DNA of 40,772 nt from Acinetobacter sp. (GCA_008017315.1 SSHE01000045.1:1-40772), one strand, 5' to 3'. Counted from the stretch's first letter, positions 10,225 through 20,930 are shown. Notes: a model not told the origin generated them from the sequence alone. Numbers and translations: made by a program.

Positions 10225-10554
10225 TTAGAATAAACCTGAAAGCCCTGGTGGCAAGCCCATACCACTATTTGCCCCTTTCATTTTTTCATCGGCAATGGCT
10301 TCCGCTTGACGCACAGCATCATTGACCGCCGCCGCAATCAAATCTTCAATCATATCCGCTTCATCCTGCAATAATTCAGGATTGATTTCGATACGTTTCA
10401 CCACAAAACGACAGGTCATAGTCACTTTGACCAGACCACCGCCAGCTTCTGCCTGTACTTCGGTTTGTGCCAATTCTTCTTTGGTTTTTTTGATATTGGC
10501 TTCCATATCTTTTTGCATACGCTGTGCTTGCTGCATTAACATATTGATATTCAT
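10225..10554 (-). CDS. YbaB/EbfC family nucleoid-associated protein
   Basis: [62 protein letters not shown]; gene order ybaB-recR. Confidence 0.95.
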   Translation of the reverse strand: MNINMLMQQAQRMQKDMEANIKKTKEELAQTEVQAEAGGGLVKVTMTCRFVVKRIEINPELLQDEADMIEDLIAAAVNDAVRQAEAIADEKMKGANSGMGLPPGLSGLF

Positions 10555-10577
10555 TACGATATTTTCCTATTCAACAA

Positions 10578-11780
10578 TTAAATTAAGTCTAAACCACGTT
10601 TTAGGTCGGCGATAATATCATGAATATCTTCCAGTCCCACAGACACACGAATCAATCCTTCACTAATCCCTGCTGTCGCTTTGGCTTCGGCAGACATTCT
10701 ACCATGAGAGGTTGTCGCAGGATGAGTAATCGTCGATTTTACATCACCAAGATTACTGGTAATAGATAAAAATTTAGTACTATCAATCACTTTCCATGCT
10801 GCTTCACGCTCACCTTTCACCACAAAAGACACCACACCACCAAAACCTTTTTGCTGTTTTTTGGCAAGAGCATGTCCAACATGATCAGGTAATCCAGCAT
10901 AATACACTTTTTCAACATTTGGATGTTGTTGTAACCATTCCGCCAATGTTTGTGCATTTTCACAATGGGCTTTCATACGCAAATTCAGCGTTTCCAAGCC
11001 TTTTAGAAATACCCAAGCATTAAACGGACTCATTGAGTTCCCTAGTGTCCGAATCACGCCATTAATTTCTTCCATGAGTTGCTGACTGCCAACGACTGCA
11101 CCACCCAATACACGCCCTTGCCCATCAATATATTTGGTCGCCGAATGTATCACCAAATCTGCCCCAAACTTAATCGGTTGTTGTAGCATTGGCGTACAAA
11201 AACAATTATCTACCGCAAATAATGCACCATGTGCATGAGCAATATCAGCAATCGCCTGCATATCCCCCACTTGTGCCAAAGGATTAGAGGGTGTTTCGAT
11301 AAATAATAAACGTGTATTTGGGCGAATCGCCTGCTGCCAAGCATCCAAATTTTCCAACTCGACAAAAGTAACATCGACCCCAAATTTGATAATGTATTTT
11401 TCAAATAAGGAAATAATCGAACCGAACACCGCACGAGAACAAATCACATGGTCGCCTGCCTTTAAGTATGCTAGACATACCGCATGTACAGCCGCCATAC
11501 CCGAACTGGTCGCGATGGCACGTTGTGCACCTTCGAGTTTGGCAAGTCGTTGCTCAAACGTACGCACCGTTGGATTGGTATAACGAGAATAGGTATTTCC
11601 TGCGATTTTTCCTGAAAATTTAGCCTCAGCATCGGCAGCACTTTTACAGACGAAAGATGATGTTAAAAAGATCGGTTCGCTATGCTCACCCTCATGCGTT
11701 CGCTCATGTCCTGTACGAATCGCTAAAGTTGCCATTTGATATTCTTGTTCCAGCTCGGAAGACTCAATGTACTGCGACAT
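10578..11780 (-). CDS. metZ: O-succinylhomoserine sulfhydrylase / Cys-Met metabolism PLP enzyme
   Basis: TLAIRTGHERTHEGEHSEPIFLTSSFV, SSGMAAVHAV, PLP lysine motif VIHSATKYIDGQGRVLGGAV. Confidence 0.88.
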   Translation of the reverse strand: MSQYIESSELEQEYQMATLAIRTGHERTHEGEHSEPIFLTSSFVCKSAADAEAKFSGKIAGNTYSRYTNPTVRTFEQRLAKLEGAQRAIATSSGMAAVHAVCLAYLKAGDHVICSRAVFGSIISLFEKYIIKFGVDVTFVELENLDAWQQAIRPNTRLLFIETPSNPLAQVGDMQAIADIAHAHGALFAVDNCFCTPMLQQPIKFGADLVIHSATKYIDGQGRVLGGAVVGSQQLMEEINGVIRTLGNSMSPFNAWVFLKGLETLNLRMKAHCENAQTLAEWLQQHPNVEKVYYAGLPDHVGHALAKKQQKGFGGVVSFVVKGEREAAWKVIDSTKFLSITSNLGDVKSTITHPATTSHGRMSAEAKATAGISEGLIRVSVGLEDIHDIIADLKRGLDLI

Positions 11781-11912
11781 ACTATTTTTCAGTCAAATGA
11801 CTGCCTATACAAAAACCTGACCACATTTTGCTAGTCATCAGAATTAAGGTCAAGGTAAAATCAACTTTTCTATTCTAAACTCATCCAACAAAATGTTATT
11901 TTTTGAGCAAAA

Positions 11913-13046
11913 ATGATGAAACCACAATATTTAAAACGCCAACCAAAACTGCAACAAAGCTACACGCATTTAAAGCGTCGTCTATTTGACCACAAAAGCC
12001 TGATTCTCTCCGAACAATTACCCTATCAAGTGATAGCGACTTTTGATAAAGCACAGGTACGTTACTATGCTAGCCAGCACAACACACAGCGTATTCCATT
12101 GGTTCTTGTTGCACCATTGGCCATCAAAATGTCGATTTATGATTTATTCCCCTATCGCTCACTGGTACGCCATTTAAGCGACAATGGTTTTGATGTTTAT
12201 CTGATTGATTGGGGTAAACTCGACCGTAGTGATGTGCATCTGAATTTTGAATATTTTGTCTTTACTGCAATGCCAAAATTAATCCAAGCCGTAAAACAAC
12301 ACGCAAATTGCAATGAAATTTCTTTGCAAGGCTGGAGTATGGCAGGGATTTTTAGCTTGATGTATGCTGCATCTGGGATAGATTCTGGGATTCGTAATCT
12401 TCTGATTTTTGGTAGCCCTGTCGATAGCCATGCGTCTGGCAATATTGGTCGTGGTTATCAGTTGGCTTACCAGCTTATTCAACGTAATGCAAAAGCCAAT
12501 AAAATGATTCTTAACAATAAAGTCCCTGCTAAGCTTCTGCATACACCAGGTTTTATCAATGCTCTAGGCTTTAAGTTGCTAAATCCACTTGGCATGTTGC
12601 AAGGACATTTACAACTTCTGAAACGCTTAAATAACTTAGCAGATGTCAAATCACATGCCACACTCAGCGATTTTCTAAACAATATGATCGATTATCCTGG
12701 TGCAGTGAATCAAGATATGCTGCTATGGATATGGCTACAAAATCCGATGATTCAAGGTAAATTTACCTATAAGGGTCGTGCATTAGATTTAAAAAATATC
12801 CAATCTTCATTACTGGTCGGTGCTGGTGATAGTGACAGCATCGTCACAGCACCTTCAATTCAACCTTTGACCACATTGACCTCTAGTACCGATGTCGCTT
12901 TCCAACTGATCCCAGGTGGACATCTAGGCTTGATGTGTAGTCAAGGCAGTAGCACACAATTTTGGCCAGTTCTTACCGAGTGGTTGAGAATACGCTCAAG
13001 TATCGGTACAAAAAATACCGATCAGGTTAAAATGCAAAAAAATTAA
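11913..13046 (+). CDS. Alpha/beta hydrolase, PHA synthase (PhaC)-like
   Basis: IPLVLVAPLAIKMSIYDLFPYRSLVRHLSDNGFDVYLIDWGKLDRSD resembles PhaC-type hydrolases; nucleophile elbow GWSMAG; GGHLGL His region. Confidence 0.75.
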   Translation: MMKPQYLKRQPKLQQSYTHLKRRLFDHKSLILSEQLPYQVIATFDKAQVRYYASQHNTQRIPLVLVAPLAIKMSIYDLFPYRSLVRHLSDNGFDVYLIDWGKLDRSDVHLNFEYFVFTAMPKLIQAVKQHANCNEISLQGWSMAGIFSLMYAASGIDSGIRNLLIFGSPVDSHASGNIGRGYQLAYQLIQRNAKANKMILNNKVPAKLLHTPGFINALGFKLLNPLGMLQGHLQLLKRLNNLADVKSHATLSDFLNNMIDYPGAVNQDMLLWIWLQNPMIQGKFTYKGRALDLKNIQSSLLVGAGDSDSIVTAPSIQPLTTLTSSTDVAFQLIPGGHLGLMCSQGSSTQFWPVLTEWLRIRSSIGTKNTDQVKMQKN

Positions 13047-13068
13047 GCGTAAATGAAGGGGAAAATCA

Positions 13069-13947
13069 ATGAAGAATCATCTATCCGTTGCTTTTATTGG
13101 TTTGGGTGCAATGGGCTATCGTATGGCAGCCCACTTACCGCAAGCCTTTCATGATGTTCGTGTATGGAATCGCACATCTGCCAAAGCCGAACAACATGCC
13201 GTACAATACGGCACACAGGCCGTTTCACTTGAGCAAGCAACACAAGCAGACATTATTTTCTCTTGCCTACCTACCAGTGCCGAAGTCGAACAGATTATTC
13301 GCCATCATCCGCCCAAAGCAGGTGCAATTTGGGTTGATTGTACCAGTGGTGAACCTGAATCTGCCAAGCGTATGGTGGAATTTTTACAGCAATATCAAGC
13401 AGATTTTCTTGATGCACCTGTATCAGGTCAAACCATTGGGGCGGAAAAAGGCACTTTAACCGTCATGGTCGGCGGTGATGCTGAAGCCTTTGCTCGTGCT
13501 TATATTGCGATTGAACCTTTTGCAGGACTGATTCAACATGTTGGCACATCAGGTGCTGGCTTTGCGGTCAAGGCAGTCAATAATATGATGCTGGCAGTGC
13601 ATCTCTGGGCGGCAGCCGAAGGTTTTACCACCTTAAAAGCCAATGGTGTAGATTTAAACAGTGCTTTACAATGTATCAATGCGTCGAGTGGTAAAAGTGC
13701 CGTCACCGAAATGATTCTACCGCAACGTATTTTAAACCGTAGTTTTCCTTGCACTTTTGCCTTGCCTTTACTGGCAAAAGATACAGGTATTGCCCTATCA
13801 TTAGCACAACAGGCAAAACTGCCAACCCCTCTATTAAGCCTCACTCAAAACCTCACACAAGCAGCCAATCTCAATGCAACCCCTGAACATGATTTTTCGA
13901 CTTTGGTGCAATTTTATGAACAATGGACAAAAATTACGCTAGAATAA
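13069..13947 (+). CDS. NAD(P)-dependent oxidoreductase, 3-hydroxyisobutyrate dehydrogenase family
   Basis: VAFIGLGAMGYRMAAHL, DAPVSGQTIGAEKGTLTVMVGGD, GAGFAVKAVNNMMLAVHLWAAAEG. Confidence 0.92.
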   Translation: MKNHLSVAFIGLGAMGYRMAAHLPQAFHDVRVWNRTSAKAEQHAVQYGTQAVSLEQATQADIIFSCLPTSAEVEQIIRHHPPKAGAIWVDCTSGEPESAKRMVEFLQQYQADFLDAPVSGQTIGAEKGTLTVMVGGDAEAFARAYIAIEPFAGLIQHVGTSGAGFAVKAVNNMMLAVHLWAAAEGFTTLKANGVDLNSALQCINASSGKSAVTEMILPQRILNRSFPCTFALPLLAKDTGIALSLAQQAKLPTPLLSLTQNLTQAANLNATPEHDFSTLVQFYEQWTKITLE

Positions 13948-14026
13948 AAGGTGTTTTTAAATGGTGACAACCTCATTTATCTACTATAATCATATCTATT
14001 ACCTCCAAATGATAAGGAAGGCAACG

Positions 14027-14290
14027 ATGAAAACGCTGTTAAATATTACACTCACAACTATACTATTGGGTATGGGTACTGCGTATGCTGCCGAAGATTG
14101 TCAGTCTCTACAAGAGCAAAAAAATCTTATTTATGCGGCACATGGTTATTGTTTTAACGACCCAGCAGCACAAAAGGAATATGGTGCGGACTGCCACACC
14201 AAAAAACCGAAATTTAGTGATGCAGAAAACAAGCGTCTAGCACAAATCGAAGAGAAACAAAAAGCCTTAAATTGTCCAAAAAAGGATTAA
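14027..14290 (+). CDS. Small secreted YARHG-domain protein
   Basis: Signal peptide MKTLLNITLTTILLGMGTAYA; LIYAAHGYCFNDPAAQKEYGADCHTKKPKFS resembles the YARHG motif; ATG at 14027 after AAGGAAGG. Confidence 0.75.
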   Translation: MKTLLNITLTTILLGMGTAYAAEDCQSLQEQKNLIYAAHGYCFNDPAAQKEYGADCHTKKPKFSDAENKRLAQIEEKQKALNCPKKD

Positions 14291-14331
14291 TTGCTGAGGT
14301 TTGACCGTTTTACATCTATCAAGGAATCGTT

Positions 14332-14745
14332 ATGGCTTACGATGAACAAAATATATTCGCCAAAATTTTGCGTGGCGAACTTCCTGCAATCAAAGTCTAT
14401 GAAGATGACAAAACATTGGCGTTTATGGATATCATGCCGCAAGCAGATGGACATACATTGGTGATTCCCAAAGAGTCTGCTGAAACATTATTTGATTTAT
14501 CGCCCGAAAGTGCAGCTCACACCATTCAAATTGTACAAAAAATCGGAGTGGCGATTAAAAAAGCCTTAAATACCGAAGGCATTGTCTTAATGCAGCTTAA
14601 TGACAAAACCGCAGGTCAAACTGTACCGCATATTCATTTTCATTTAGTGCCTACCTCATTACAGCAGCTCGGGAAACATGCCAGCCAAATGGGTGATCAG
14701 GACAAAATTAAAACTATTGCTGAAAAAATTAAAGCAGCGTTATAA
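14332..14745 (+). CDS. HIT family protein
   Basis: NIFAKILRGELPAIKVYEDDKTLAFMDIMPQADGHTLVIPK and histidine triad HIHFHLVP. Confidence 0.93.
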   Translation: MAYDEQNIFAKILRGELPAIKVYEDDKTLAFMDIMPQADGHTLVIPKESAETLFDLSPESAAHTIQIVQKIGVAIKKALNTEGIVLMQLNDKTAGQTVPHIHFHLVPTSLQQLGKHASQMGDQDKIKTIAEKIKAAL

Positions 14746-14770
14746 TTTTTTTTTGCAAAATGATGGCGAT

Positions 14771-14801
14771 AAAAAAACGAGCAAATGATGCTCGTTTTTT
14801 T
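14771..14801. terminator. Rho-independent terminator between convergent HIT and porin genes
   Basis: AAAAAACGAGCA-AATGA-TGCTCGTTTTTT hairpin plus T-run. Confidence 0.88.
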
Positions 14802-14813
14802 ATGTACTGATGA

Positions 14814-15899
14814 TTAGAAATCGTAACGTAAGCCCAAAGATAAACCACTAGCATCTTCGCCAGTAGAACCATTGATATTGGTGCTACGACCCTGCTGCCA
14901 TGGTGTTAAGTTTGAATTTTTGTCATTTAAAACAGTAGCAAAGTTGGCATAGACACGTAATGGTTTCGCCAAACGATGTTCTACCCCAACCGCAACCAAA
15001 CTGGCATTCGCATCAGTTGCATCAACGTCACGTAGTAAATATTGACCACGAACAGTCGTCTTTGCGGTAAGTGCATAATCTGCTGCTACGCCTAAGACTG
15101 TCGCATCTGGATTTGCTGTATCATTGTCATGTTTTAATAATTGTGCCAATGCTGCAATATTTAATTCTGGTGTCAATTTATACGCAGCAGCCAAGCGGAT
15201 ACCATCACGCTCACCACGTGCTGCATTTTCTTCATAACGCTCATATGCTGCAGTCAAATCAACCGAACCAGCTTTATAAGCCAAAGCTAAATCATAGGCC
15301 TTATCTTTCTTCGAATCCCCTTTTTTGGTGGTCACTACAGGTGGTGTACCTGCTGTGATATTGGCAGGATAACCTGCCACCACACCTTCATGCAAAGATA
15401 ATGCAGCACTTGCAGTAAAACCATTAAATTTAGGTGATGTATATTCTACAGTGTTGGCATTACGCTCATCAAAACGTAAGTTACCCGCACGTGTCACGTT
15501 ACGAATATCACCTAACTGGTCACCAAAGAAATTGATTGGATTACGTGCTGCTTTAAATGGGCTGTCAAAACGACCAACACGCACCTGACCAAAATCACCT
15601 TTTAATCCAACAAAAGTATCACGTGTTGCAAAAGAAACACCATTAGCATCATTGCCACCGCTGGTAAAACTGACTTCTTGTTCGATTTGTGCAAATGCAG
15701 TTAGACTATCATCAATTTTTGTATCCGCTTTAAAGCCTAAACGTGATGAGTTGCTAGACAAGTTCAATTCCTGATAATCTTTACCATCATCCAACACATC
15801 CAATGAAACATGTGCACGACCATAAATACCAACATCAGCAAATACTACAGGAGAAATAGTTGTCGCCCCGAGTGCCAATACCAATAATGTTTTTTTCAT
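14814..15899 (-). CDS. Gram-negative general porin
   Basis: Signal peptide MKKTLLVLALGATTISPVVFA; VGIYGRAHVSLD, SSRLGFKADTKIDDSLTAFAQIEQEV; terminal GLSLGLRYDF with C-terminal Phe. Confidence 0.93.
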   Translation of the reverse strand: MKKTLLVLALGATTISPVVFADVGIYGRAHVSLDVLDDGKDYQELNLSSNSSRLGFKADTKIDDSLTAFAQIEQEVSFTSGGNDANGVSFATRDTFVGLKGDFGQVRVGRFDSPFKAARNPINFFGDQLGDIRNVTRAGNLRFDERNANTVEYTSPKFNGFTASAALSLHEGVVAGYPANITAGTPPVVTTKKGDSKKDKAYDLALAYKAGSVDLTAAYERYEENAARGERDGIRLAAAYKLTPELNIAALAQLLKHDNDTANPDATVLGVAADYALTAKTTVRGQYLLRDVDATDANASLVAVGVEHRLAKPLRVYANFATVLNDKNSNLTPWQQGRSTNINGSTGEDASGLSLGLRYDF

Positions 15900-16197
15900 C
15901 TTTACTACTCCAAAATTAGACCTTGATTGGTCTATAAAAAACGGTCATCAGTTCCGCTATCTGATGTGACCAAGTATTGAGGAGAATAATGACAATTTTG
16001 TTAAAGTAAAATGACGAAATTATGAAATGTATATCTGTATTGATGATTTTATTTTTTGTAACATGTGAAAAATCCAATACCATTCAATAAATTATAAAAA
16101 ACCACCCAATAAACATCTTCACCATTGTCATTGGGTTGTGTCATTATTTTCTGCATTGAACATGTCAATTTATTAAAAATGACCAAAATATATCTGA

Positions 16198-17082
16198 TTA
16201 TTTCACATTTTTTAGATGCAGCATGTGTGTTGCCGTCGTCTGTAAAATTCGGTCATCACGCCCAGCAAAATAACGCTGATTGATACCTTCACCAGACAAA
16301 TCTTCCAGCACCACATAACCCAACTGCTGCACTGCATCATGCAAAGCCTTCACCTTAAAATTACCCATCAATGGCTCTTTTAAATATTGGGTAAACTTTG
16401 ACAATGCCATTACCCCCAAACGTTCAATGCCTTGTAACTCTTGATAATGAATCGAATAATCCAGCACCACTTCGCTGCCTGACGCAGCATATTGAGCAAT
16501 ACTTTGTAAAGTCGCTAAGGTGGTTTGTGGGGCTAAATAATGCGTTGTCCCCAACCATGAAAAAAATGCAGGCTGATTCCGCTGATAAGCACTTTTTGCC
16601 AAGGCATCGGCAATCGATTCTTTCTCAAAATTGACTGCAACTAGATGTACATTCGGCGAAATATCACCAAGTTCACACAATTTACGCTGTTTTTCGGCTT
16701 GAGTATCAGGATGGTCAATTTCAAAAATGTGTAAATCTGGATATTTTTGGGCTTCACGCATGACAAAAGAATCCAGTCCAGCGCCAACAATCACATATTG
16801 CCGAGTGCCTTTAGCAATCGCCTGTTTTAACGCATCTTCGGCATAACGAGCCCGTCCCACCACTTGCCCTGTCAATAAACCCAAGCGTACAGCCATCGGC
16901 TTAGAATTCAAAAATTTGACCACAACAGGTTGATTTAACAATTTTTTCCAGCCTGCACTAGTAAAATGATAGGCATATGGGTCGGTAAAGACAGGGTTTT
17001 TGGTAAACAAAAAATGATTGGCTCTTAAAGCGGCTGCACCTGCGGCAGTACGGCTATATTGTCCTTCTTTCATGACGTACAC
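16198..17082 (-). CDS. Class I SAM-dependent methyltransferase (leucine carboxyl methyltransferase-like family)
   Basis: TRQYVIVGAGLDSFVMREAQKYPDLHIFEIDHPDTQAEKQRKL; FFSWLGTTHYL. Confidence 0.85.
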   Translation of the reverse strand: MYVMKEGQYSRTAAGAAALRANHFLFTKNPVFTDPYAYHFTSAGWKKLLNQPVVVKFLNSKPMAVRLGLLTGQVVGRARYAEDALKQAIAKGTRQYVIVGAGLDSFVMREAQKYPDLHIFEIDHPDTQAEKQRKLCELGDISPNVHLVAVNFEKESIADALAKSAYQRNQPAFFSWLGTTHYLAPQTTLATLQSIAQYAASGSEVVLDYSIHYQELQGIERLGVMALSKFTQYLKEPLMGNFKVKALHDAVQQLGYVVLEDLSGEGINQRYFAGRDDRILQTTATHMLHLKNVK

Positions 17083-17173
17083 TCTTTAATCAAATAAATC
17101 TAGTCTATGCAAAATGTTGAGATAATACATTGCTTAAATCAATACAATTTACAGCATAGCATGAACAAAAATG

Positions 17174-17629
17174 TTACCAGCGATACTTATTCCAGTTTTC
17201 AGGATTTGCCCAGAATTTTGAATTAAACCAGTCGGGTACATGTTTATAGTTGAGAATATTAAATTGCCAAATCTGTACCAGGCTATCCTCTGGCACAATA
17301 TGCTGTAACTGACTAAAACCTAAAGCTCGTAATGGCTTGGTCTGCTCTGGAATTGCCAAAACCAATACTTTTTTGGCAAATAAATCTCGCAAACGTACCA
17401 GTGCATTTTCCATCAGCCGAACATCATCCCCATCAGATTGTTTTAATAAATTGACGACAGCCAAATCATAACGCTGTACAAATGGCAGATTTAATATTTG
17501 CTTTAAGCTACAATATTGCCATTGTCCAACCCAATGGGCTTGCGGCTCTATATCTACGCTAATGGCTGTATTAAGGTTCTCTGCTGCAAGCAATTGTAGC
17601 AATATAGGGATAAAATCATCATCAGCCAT
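17174..17629 (-). CDS. Conserved hypothetical protein (possibly DUF6231)
   Basis: Complete ORF with compositionally normal protein; YDLAVVNLL...VLVLAIPEQ...; W-rich C-terminus ENWNKYRW. Confidence 0.65.
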   Translation of the reverse strand: MADDDFIPILLQLLAAENLNTAISVDIEPQAHWVGQWQYCSLKQILNLPFVQRYDLAVVNLLKQSDGDDVRLMENALVRLRDLFAKKVLVLAIPEQTKPLRALGFSQLQHIVPEDSLVQIWQFNILNYKHVPDWFNSKFWANPENWNKYRW

Positions 17630-17672
17630 ATCAAAATCCTAAATTTAAATCTTTAAAAAGTCGAGCAAAGCA

Positions 17673-18512
17673 ATGGAATATCAAGGTATTTGCCATAAAA
17701 TGCAGGCAAATATTCGCCCTGCATCATCTGATACGCCTAGCCATGTTGAGTATAAATTTGTTTTAGACCAATTTAACACGGATTTGATGAATTTAATTGG
17801 TCAAGACATTCAACTTGAATGGACTGGTCGTGTTTTTTGCGTATCCTGTGGCACAAAAACCCCGAAATCCTACTCACAGGGGCATTGTTTCAAATGCTTT
17901 AAAAGCAAAGCCGAATGTGACATGTGTATTCTAAAACCTGAAACCTGTCATTACCATCTTGGCACGTGTCGGGAAGAAGAATTTGCACAAAAAGTCTGCT
18001 TTCAGCCGCATATTGTCTATCTGGCAAATTCAAGTGCCTTAAAAGTCGGCATTACCCGTATTGTCAATATGCCGACACGCTGGCTTGACCAAGGGGCAAC
18101 GCAGGCTTTACCGATTATGCAAGTCGGTTCACGTCGTATGTCTGGCTATGTCGAAACCCTACTGGCGGAAATGATTGCGGATAAAACTGACTGGCGAAAA
18201 TTACTTAAAGGTGAAGCTGAACCATTGGATTTGGTGCAAGAAAAAAACAATTTATTGGATCAATTTCACATGGAATTGGCAGAACTCACCCATCAACATG
18301 CCGAAGATGAACTCAACTTTCTGGATGAACAGCCACTTGAATTTGTCTATCCCGTCACTCAATATCCGAGCAAAATTAGTAGTCATAATCTGGATAAAAC
18401 TGCAAAAATTCAGGGCAAATTGCAAGGTATCAAAGGACAATATTTGATGATGGATACAGGCGTGATCAATATCCGTAAATATTCAGGTTATGAGTTGATT
18501 TTACGGGTTTGA
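17673..18512 (+). CDS. DUF2797 domain-containing zinc-binding-like protein
   Basis: CVSCGTKTPKSYSQGHCFKCFKSKAECDMCILKPETCHYHLGTCREEEFA; HIVYLANSSALKVGITR. Confidence 0.85.
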   Translation: MEYQGICHKMQANIRPASSDTPSHVEYKFVLDQFNTDLMNLIGQDIQLEWTGRVFCVSCGTKTPKSYSQGHCFKCFKSKAECDMCILKPETCHYHLGTCREEEFAQKVCFQPHIVYLANSSALKVGITRIVNMPTRWLDQGATQALPIMQVGSRRMSGYVETLLAEMIADKTDWRKLLKGEAEPLDLVQEKNNLLDQFHMELAELTHQHAEDELNFLDEQPLEFVYPVTQYPSKISSHNLDKTAKIQGKLQGIKGQYLMMDTGVINIRKYSGYELILRV

Positions 18513-19201
18513 TGAGAATCTGTTGAGATTTCATAAATCAAAGGATAGACTTTTTGCCATAAAATACGTTTTTGTAGAGGTGTTTCCAGCATCTGCTGCA
18601 ATGACGGTGCTGTAAATACTTCTCGTGTATGCACACATTGTGGCAAAACCATATCACCCAGCAAAATAAGCAACGGCTGACTGTGTAAAGCAAAAAAACC
18701 TTGCATATAGCTTTCAACCCACTGGTCAGCACTATCCCAATGCTGTACATGCAAAGGCCATTTTAGCTGAGTCTGTTCGGCAAAACAGGCTTTTTGAATA
18801 TTGTTCAATAATGTACGCTCTGCACTATCGTGAATTTCTGCAAAAATTAAAAAATGCTCATGTATCAAAATCTGATAATCAAATACAATCGTTTGGCTTA
18901 ATGCTGTTTCTGTGGAAATTTTTTCTTGCTGTGTATCTGCTGCGATGGGTTCAATAACGGATGTTTCAGCAAGAGTGACCGTCATGCTAGGCGATGTTTG
19001 ATTTTGTATCGCTGGCGGTACATTCGTCTGCGTCATTTCTGGCGGAGATGGTGGTATCAGAACAATTTCACTTGAAAATTCCGCTTCTTCCTTGCCATCA
19101 CGCCATAATATATCCAGCTTTTTGTGTTCAACGTCCTGCTGTCTGGGAATCCATTGCTGAATCCCCAGTTGTTGTAACAGGAGTTGCTGACGCTGCAACA
19201 T
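18488..19201 (-). CDS. Hypothetical protein, coupled to leuA
   Basis: Uninterrupted 237-aa ORF; ATG overlaps leuA stop as TAATG; overlaps the convergent gene end by 25 bp. Confidence 0.65.
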   Translation of the reverse strand: MLQRQQLLLQQLGIQQWIPRQQDVEHKKLDILWRDGKEEAEFSSEIVLIPPSPPEMTQTNVPPAIQNQTSPSMTVTLAETSVIEPIAADTQQEKISTETALSQTIVFDYQILIHEHFLIFAEIHDSAERTLLNNIQKACFAEQTQLKWPLHVQHWDSADQWVESYMQGFFALHSQPLLILLGDMVLPQCVHTREVFTAPSLQQMLETPLQKRILWQKVYPLIYEISTDSHQTRKINS

Positions 19202-20751
19202 TAAATTGCTGCTGCCTCATCTTTTTGTGGGTTGGTTTTGGCTTCGGTATGCAACCAATTCAATGCACTTAAATAGGCTTTGGCACTGGCAATCACGATG
19301 TCCGTATCCGCCCCTTGCCCTGTGACAATTCGCCCATCCTGATTTAACCTTACCAATACTTCGCCTTGACTATCTGTACCACTGGTAATGGCATTGACCT
19401 GATACAATTCCAAACTAGATTTGGATTTGGCAATCACTTCAATGGCTTTAAATACCGCATCGACAGGGCCTGAACCATTTTCTGCGGCTGCCTGCTCCTG
19501 ACCATCAACAGTTAAGAGTACATGTGCTCGTGGGGTTTGTCCTGTTTTCGAGGTCACTTCTAATTCTTTAAGTTGAAATTTCGCTGCATGTTCATGCGAT
19601 TGTCCAGATGCTAAAGCCTGTAAATCTTCATCAAAAATTTCAGCTTTACGGTCTGCCAAGTCTTTAAAACGAACAAACAATTCATTTAAATGTTCATCAG
19701 ATTCTATGCCAATACCGATTTCATCCAGTCTGGCACGAAATGCTGCACGACCTGACAGTTTACCCAGTGTGAGTTTATTGGCTTTCCAGCCCACATCTTC
19801 GGCTCGCATGATTTCATAGGTTTCACGATGCTTCAGTACACCATCCTGATGAATACCTGATTCATGGGCAAAAGCATTTGCCCCGACAATCGCCTTATTC
19901 GGTTGTACCACATAGCCTGTAATCGTCGAAACCAGACGGGAAGTCGGTACGATTTCTTCACTGCGAATATTGGTGGTGACATTGAATAAATCTTTACGCA
20001 CACGAGTCGCCATCACAATTTCTTCTAATGACGCATTCCCAGCCCGCTCACCCAAACCATTAATCGTACATTCCACCTGTCTTGCACCATTTTGCACGGC
20101 AGCCAGTGAATTTGCCACAGCCATACCCAAGTCATTATGGCAATGGGTACTCCAGATCACTTTGTCCGAGTTTGGCACACGCGTGAGTAACTCTTTAAAA
20201 CGTGCCCCCCAAACTTCTGGAATCATATAGCCAACGGTATCAGGCACATTAATGGTTTTTACTCCAGCCTGAATCACTGCATCAAAAATACGCACCAAGA
20301 AGTCCATTTCGGAACGTGCTGCATCTTCGGCTGAAAACTCGACATCATCGGTATATTGTCTTGCCCAGCCAATTGCCTTAATCGCCTGCTCAACGACCTG
20401 ATCTTCACTCATGCGTAATTTGTGTTGCATGTGAATGGGGCTAGTGGCGATAAACGTATGCACCCGACCACGATTGGCATGACGAATCGCCTCACCTGCA
20501 CGAGCAATGTCTTTTTCATTGGCACGAGCCAATGAGCAAATGGTTGAATCTTTGATTTGTTTAGCAATATTGGAAATCGCATCAAAATCGCCAGGGCTAG
20601 CTGCTGCAAATCCAGCTTCGATAACATCCACCCCGAGCCGTTCAAGCTGACGTGCAACTCGAATTTTTTCTTCTTTGGTCATTGCTGCACCAGGGCTTTG
20701 TTCACCATCACGCAAAGTCGTATCAAAAATAATTAACTGGTTGCTACTCAT
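19201..20751 (-). CDS. leuA: 2-isopropylmalate synthase
   Basis: [69 protein letters not shown]-terminal regulatory domain. Confidence 0.97.
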   Translation of the reverse strand: MSSNQLIIFDTTLRDGEQSPGAAMTKEEKIRVARQLERLGVDVIEAGFAAASPGDFDAISNIAKQIKDSTICSLARANEKDIARAGEAIRHANRGRVHTFIATSPIHMQHKLRMSEDQVVEQAIKAIGWARQYTDDVEFSAEDAARSEMDFLVRIFDAVIQAGVKTINVPDTVGYMIPEVWGARFKELLTRVPNSDKVIWSTHCHNDLGMAVANSLAAVQNGARQVECTINGLGERAGNASLEEIVMATRVRKDLFNVTTNIRSEEIVPTSRLVSTITGYVVQPNKAIVGANAFAHESGIHQDGVLKHRETYEIMRAEDVGWKANKLTLGKLSGRAAFRARLDEIGIGIESDEHLNELFVRFKDLADRKAEIFDEDLQALASGQSHEHAAKFQLKELEVTSKTGQTPRAHVLLTVDGQEQAAAENGSGPVDAVFKAIEVIAKSKSSLELYQVNAITSGTDSQGEVLVRLNQDGRIVTGQGADTDIVIASAKAYLSALNWLHTEAKTNPQKDEAAAI

Positions 20752-20930
20752 TGCTGCCTGTCCTTTTTCCTATCATTTTTACCTATTCTATTCTAACCTG
20801 AGTTGGTCAGTTTTGTCCCCGTCTTTAGCCATGATTTAGAATTAAATTTTATTTTATTGCAACATTTTAACCATAAAAAACGCTAGAATATCGGCATAGA
20901 GCAAATCACGCTTTTTGATGACGTTTCGAT

